A stretch of DNA of 64,000 bases from positions 62,001 through 126,000 of the forward strand of contig DIDT01000057.1 of assembly GCA_002418285.1 (NCBI GenBank), given 5' to 3'. Positions 60,653 to 64,000 of the stretch are shown here, one piece after another. The notes under the pieces were generated by a model. It was not told where the DNA came from. It did not search any database and saw only the letters and a program-made list of their open reading frames with translations. Every line of letters begins with the position of its first letter. Position 1 is the first letter of the stretch. The translations under genes were made by a program, and so were the position numbers. Source of the stretch: Phycisphaerales bacterium UBA5793 (lineage in GTDB: Bacteria; Planctomycetota; Phycisphaerae; Phycisphaerales; UBA5793).

Positions 60653-62880
60653 GCCGGCCGCCCCTCTGTCGCAAAGGTCGAAGCGAGCGAGTAGCGATCG
60701 GTGTCGAGGCCGCCGGTCTCCAGATCACGTCGCAGGCCGTGGCTGAACCAGCGGGCCAGCAACGTTTCGAGAAGCGCCAGAGCCAACGCGGTCAGCAACA
60801 GTGCCAGGCTGATTTCGCCCCAGGTCGTTTCCCCGGCGAGCGCGGCGGCGGAGTCATTTGTGTCAAGCCACTGCCACGAGCCGCTCGCGCCGAGCCATTC
60901 GTTCACCTGAGCAGCGCCCAGCGCCTCCGTACGACCCGCGTCGGGCTCCACGTTGACACCGATCCGTCCCAACGACGCGCTGCGCTCATCGAGGACCTCA
61001 TACACCCCAGCCTGACTGATCGGCCGATCGAGTGTGGCGGCGCCATCTCGTGTCAACACCGTGAGCCGTGTTCCGCCCGGCCCAACAAGCGACGCAGCGC
61101 CGAGCGGCAACCCTCCCGCGATCGCATCACCGGGCGACAGTTCGCGTTGTTCATGCGCGTGGCCGACGCCCTGGCGCACCACTTCGTGCACCAGTGCAAC
61201 CATAAATGGTTTGGCGGGCAGCGTTGTCCAGTCGAGATGCGCGGCGCTCGAAAGGTACACGATCAGCCCGCCGCGACTCGACCCGCCCGCGGTCATCCAC
61301 ATCATCCACGGCGTGCCGTCTGCGAGCCGGAGAACAATCGAATCCTCTTCCACACCTTCCTCAACCGGCAATGTGCGCAGTACGCGCACGGGCTTGGTCA
61401 GGTCGGTCAGTTCACTACCCAGCAGGCTGAGCAGATCGCTTTTGGGCTGCTCATCGGCGAGCGCGACGCCAGAGTCATCCTCCCCGACGTTGGCCGCCTC
61501 GCGGGCCCAGCGCCAGTTGAGTTCGAGCGCGGTTGTAGCCCGGTCCGTCCAAGTCGCCACGCGATCCTGCTCGGCAGGCTCGATCCACAGCATTCCCCCG
61601 CCATCCACAAATTCGCGCAGCACGCGCCAACCGTCTTCCGTCACGAGGTCGGGCCGGGTCAACACGGCCGCCTGAAGACGCCGCATCGCCGCACGGTCAA
61701 TCGACGCTGGGTCGATGTCCGTCACACTGATTTGCGAGCCACTTCCTGGATCGAGTGCCCGACGAAACCACGAACCGCTGGGGAACGACGCCAGGTCGCC
61801 TGGCCGACCAAACTCGCGCCGGTCAAGCACAGCAACGCGCAGCACATCGCGCACTTCGAGCACGTTGTAACGCGCGTTGTCGGCAGCGAGGGCGTCGCGG
61901 TCAATCGCCGCCGTTACGATCACTTCGCCCGGATCGACGCCGCGCAGATCGAGCCGCATATCGACAGCCGCTTCACTCTGCCCGCGGGCCCAACGCACCG
62001 AGATCGGATCCGGACTCGGGAGCGGCTCGGCGTTGAGCCGCACCGTACTCAGCGCTTCTTCGCTCACATCACCCACGCGGCGCAGATGCACCGTAAACTG
62101 CCCGCTGAGATCCGTCGCGCCTGCCAGCGCCACGCGCCGTTTGGAGTCGATCGATACGACCTGCACGTTTGCGACCGGCGCTGTTGCCGGCTGCGACGCA
62201 ATGAGCTTTACGTTTCGCTTGTCGTCGATGAATCGCGCGGCGAGCGGCCGCGTGAGATCCGCTGAACCCGCATAGAAATCGCTGAGCAGATAGACGAACA
62301 CCGGACTCGGATCGCTCTCGCGCAAAGAAATGGATTCGCGCACGCGCGAAAGAGCTGCGTCAATGTCTGTCGGGGTGTGAGACGCCTTGAGTTCCGTCAG
62401 GTTTGCCAGCACAGCTGCGTGATCCACCGCCGGCGGATCGACCAGAGCCTCGATTGGCCGCGCCGCCGAGACGAGCGCTACGCGATCTGATGCCTTGAGC
62501 GAGCTGATGATCTGGCTCGCCTCCTGCACATGACGTTGCAGCGCACTCTGGTTCTGCCCGTCGGTCACCGTTGACGCCAGTCCGTTGTCGACAACGAGAT
62601 ACACGACGCGGCTGCCCGGCCCGAGCGGCAGGGCTGAATCACTCAGCAGCGGCCGCGCCAGCGCCAGACCAAGCAGCGCCAGCACAAGGCAGCGGATCGC
62701 CAGCAGCAACCATTGCTCCAGTCGCATGCGATGTCGGCTGCGTCGATACGCCTCCAGCAGGAACCGCATTGCACCCCAGTCGATCGGCTTGCGCCGCTGA
62801 CGAAACAGCAGGTGAATGATGATGGGAATCGCCACGGCGGCGACACCGGCCAGCGCCAGGCCCACGTGCACGAAATTCAT
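60649..62880 (-). CDS. BatA-like membrane protein with degenerate VWA domain
   Basis: 743 residues. The N-terminal BatA signature (AIPIIIHLLFRQRRKPIDWG, then MRFLLEAYRRSRHRMRLEQW) includes the first helix; a second follows at about 60-80. A VWA-like domain starts near residue 90, but the MIDAS DxSxS reads DNGLAS, so metal binding is doubtful. The middle holds a glutamine-amidotransferase-like domain (LREFVDGGGMLWIEPAEQD), and a helix near residue 700 ends the chain. It overlaps both neighbours by ATGA. Confidence 0.88.
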   Translation of the reverse strand: MNFVHVGLALAGVAAVAIPIIIHLLFRQRRKPIDWGAMRFLLEAYRRSRHRMRLEQWLLLAIRCLVLALLGLALARPLLSDSALPLGPGSRVVYLVVDNGLASTVTDGQNQSALQRHVQEASQIISSLKASDRVALVSAARPIEALVDPPAVDHAAVLANLTELKASHTPTDIDAALSRVRESISLRESDPSPVFVYLLSDFYAGSADLTRPLAARFIDDKRNVKLIASQPATAPVANVQVVSIDSKRRVALAGATDLSGQFTVHLRRVGDVSEEALSTVRLNAEPLPSPDPISVRWARGQSEAAVDMRLDLRGVDPGEVIVTAAIDRDALAADNARYNVLEVRDVLRVAVLDRREFGRPGDLASFPSGSWFRRALDPGSGSQISVTDIDPASIDRAAMRRLQAAVLTRPDLVTEDGWRVLREFVDGGGMLWIEPAEQDRVATWTDRATTALELNWRWAREAANVGEDDSGVALADEQPKSDLLSLLGSELTDLTKPVRVLRTLPVEEGVEEDSIVLRLADGTPWMMWMTAGGSSRGGLIVYLSSAAHLDWTTLPAKPFMVALVHEVVRQGVGHAHEQRELSPGDAIAGGLPLGAASLVGPGGTRLTVLTRDGAATLDRPISQAGVYEVLDERSASLGRIGVNVEPDAGRTEALGAAQVNEWLGASGSWQWLDTNDSAAALAGETTWGEISLALLLTALALALLETLLARWFSHGLRRDLETGGLDTDRYSLASTFATEGRPA

Positions 62881-63827
62881 CCGCGCCCCCTGCGACCTTG
62901 CGCCATCCTTCGGGCCAGGAAGTGACTGAGCACCGGGCCGATCGAGTCGTGTGTGTCAATGCGCTGGTAGTCAAAATGAAATCCGCGCGCCAACTTTTCC
63001 AGCGACTTGCAGTGTTCGGAGAGAATCTCGAGATAGGCCTGGCGCAGTGAGCGCGGATCAAGGTTCAGTTTGCCCTCGAGTTCCATTCCCTCAAAAGGGG
63101 CCGGCGTGCGGAAGTCAAAGCGCATCTCCTGCCGGTCGAGCACCTGGAGCAGGATGAGATCGTGCCCGCGATGCCGCACGCGCGCCATGGCGCTGCGGAT
63201 CTGGTCCAGGTCGTCGAAGAAGTCGCTAATGATCACAAAGAGCACGCGGTTGGTCACCTTGCCCAGCGCCTGATCGACGCACCGGCCGATGCTCGTCTGC
63301 TCTTCCACCGGATGGGTGTTGAGCGCCGAGACGATCTGGCGCCAGTGTCCCTGCGCGCTGCTGCGATTGACCAGTGAGCGCACGCCGTCGGCGAACACGA
63401 CCATCCCCACGCGATCCTGCTGTTGCAATGCCAGGAACGATACCGCGGCGCCGAGCGCCGTGGCATGATCGAACTTGCGCCAGATGCGCTTGCTGCCGTC
63501 TTCAATCGTCGCCTCATACGTGCCAAAGCGCATCGAGCCGGATGAATCGACGAGCAACACAACGTCGAGATTTGTTTCCTGCTCATACTGCTTGAGGTAC
63601 AGCTTGTCGCTGCGGCCGAAGACCTTCCAGTCGAGGTGGCGAATGTCGTCGCCCTGCACATACTGCCGATGCTGCGCAAACTCGACGGAAAAGCCATAAT
63701 AAGGACTTTCGTGCATGCCGCTGCGAATACCCTCGACAACCATGCGGGCGCGCAACTCGAATGCGCCCATCCGCGCAAGCGTGGCGGGAGAGAGGTAGTC
63801 GTCGGTTTGGAGAGAGGTGTCGGGCAT
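62877..63827 (-). CDS. DUF58 domain protein
   Basis: 316 residues from ATG 63827; the frame is open 25 codons further upstream. The DUF58 hallmark RQYVQGDDIRHLDWKVFGR is followed by a VWA-like half with an intact MIDAS (LLVDSSGSM). Proteins of this type are normally coupled to MoxR AAA ATPases, which act as chaperones for their partners. It is the first gene of the operon. No MoxR gene adjoins it; the upstream gene is divergent. Confidence 0.92.
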   Translation of the reverse strand: MPDTSLQTDDYLSPATLARMGAFELRARMVVEGIRSGMHESPYYGFSVEFAQHRQYVQGDDIRHLDWKVFGRSDKLYLKQYEQETNLDVVLLVDSSGSMRFGTYEATIEDGSKRIWRKFDHATALGAAVSFLALQQQDRVGMVVFADGVRSLVNRSSAQGHWRQIVSALNTHPVEEQTSIGRCVDQALGKVTNRVLFVIISDFFDDLDQIRSAMARVRHRGHDLILLQVLDRQEMRFDFRTPAPFEGMELEGKLNLDPRSLRQAYLEILSEHCKSLEKLARGFHFDYQRIDTHDSIGPVLSHFLARRMAQGRRGRG

Positions 63828-63913
63828 GCGGCTTAGCTGGGTGCGGAAATGCGTTGGCCGGTCCTGTTGGCCGCAGTACGATGACAAGAAGCGGACAGAC
63901 ACGGAAGGCGCCC

Positions 63914-64000
63914 ATGGGACAGTTGTTCGAGAGGATACGAGAGGCGGTGGACGATGAGCGATATGTCATCGGCGTCCACGCGGCTCAGCGTCTCCGGGAA
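63914..64000 (+). CDS. DUF4258-like protein, truncated by the window edge
   Basis: 29 residues from ATG 63914 with GGAAGG about five bases upstream: MGQLFERIREAVDDERYVIG then HAAQRLRE. The HA-x2-R-x-x-E pattern is the DUF4258 signature; such proteins often pair with an antitoxin-like zinc-finger protein (YgiT/MqsA type). The rest lies outside the window, so the assignment is tentative. Confidence 0.55.
   Translation, partial: MGQLFERIREAVDDERYVIGVHAAQRLRE

Noticed and set aside
60739..62265. 508-codon open frame opposite the BatA-like gene
   Set aside because: Arg/His/Gln-rich shadow; the minus strand has the BatA signature, membrane helices and ATGA coupling.
1..64000. Alternative genetic code with TGA read as Trp
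   Set aside because: Many genes end at TGA, including ATGA overlaps throughout the window, so TGA is a normal stop.
1..64000. tRNA, rRNA, CRISPR arrays or transposons
   Set aside because: No cloverleaf with a TTCGA arm and acceptor pairing, no rRNA core sequence, no regular spaced repeats and no transposase-like product was found by eye.

Overview
The window is about 64 kb of GC-rich bacterial DNA, densely coding on both strands, with no rRNA, tRNA, CRISPR array or insertion sequence that I can see. The gene mix points to a planctomycete, probably of the Phycisphaerae. Pointers are a PEP-CTERM-like sorted exoprotein, FG-GAP and PQQ beta-propeller secreted proteins, zinc-ribbon membrane proteins with a CPxCGY motif, a signal peptidase I with large insertions, and a DUF58/BatA/VWA/DUF4175 envelope operon. 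This is an inference from gene content, not a phylogeny.

Layout. 0-10 kb: a 5'-truncated hypothetical gene, methionine aminopeptidase, a small selenoprotein hidden by an in-frame TGA (2588-2812), a secreted subtilase, an MscS channel, an Eis-like acetyltransferase, signal peptidase I and a C26 glutamine amidotransferase. 10-20 kb: a PEP-CTERM protein, a sigma/anti-sigma pair, and a minus-strand cluster of a CBS-domain gene, three tandem transglutaminase-fold paralogs lacking the catalytic Cys and His, and two paralogous membrane proteins, one broken by a single TGA. 20-30 kb: SpoVR, a HepT/MntA toxin-antitoxin pair, a TIGR03032 protein and three tandem seven-motif FG-GAP proteins sharing a C-terminal module with the subtilase. 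30-48 kb: a histidine kinase/response regulator pair and mostly housekeeping genes (purH, riboflavin synthase, nth, moaE, a DnaJ-type chaperone, sthA, pdxH, purA) with small membrane and zinc-ribbon proteins between them. 48-51 kb: FHA protein, HemW-like radical SAM protein, and a DUF2064-receiver fusion. 51-64 kb: one long minus-strand series (DUF58, BatA-like, VWA, DUF4175, Q-rich protein, terpene-cyclase-like repeat protein, NPCBM-like protein), most members joined by 4-bp ATGA overlaps; a DUF4258 gene runs off the right edge.

The strongest unexpected signal is the 74-residue SelW/Rdx-type selenoprotein: CxxU motif, strong Shine-Dalgarno, GU-containing hairpin just after the UGA, and a terminator. 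Ordinary gene calling truncates it. Next are the DUF2064-receiver fusion, the transglutaminase-fold pseudoenzyme cluster with its nonsense-broken neighbour, and the Bat-like operon with no adjacent MoxR ATPase. Start codons were moved from the longest open frame wherever a Shine-Dalgarno, signal peptide or ATGA overlap favoured another start.
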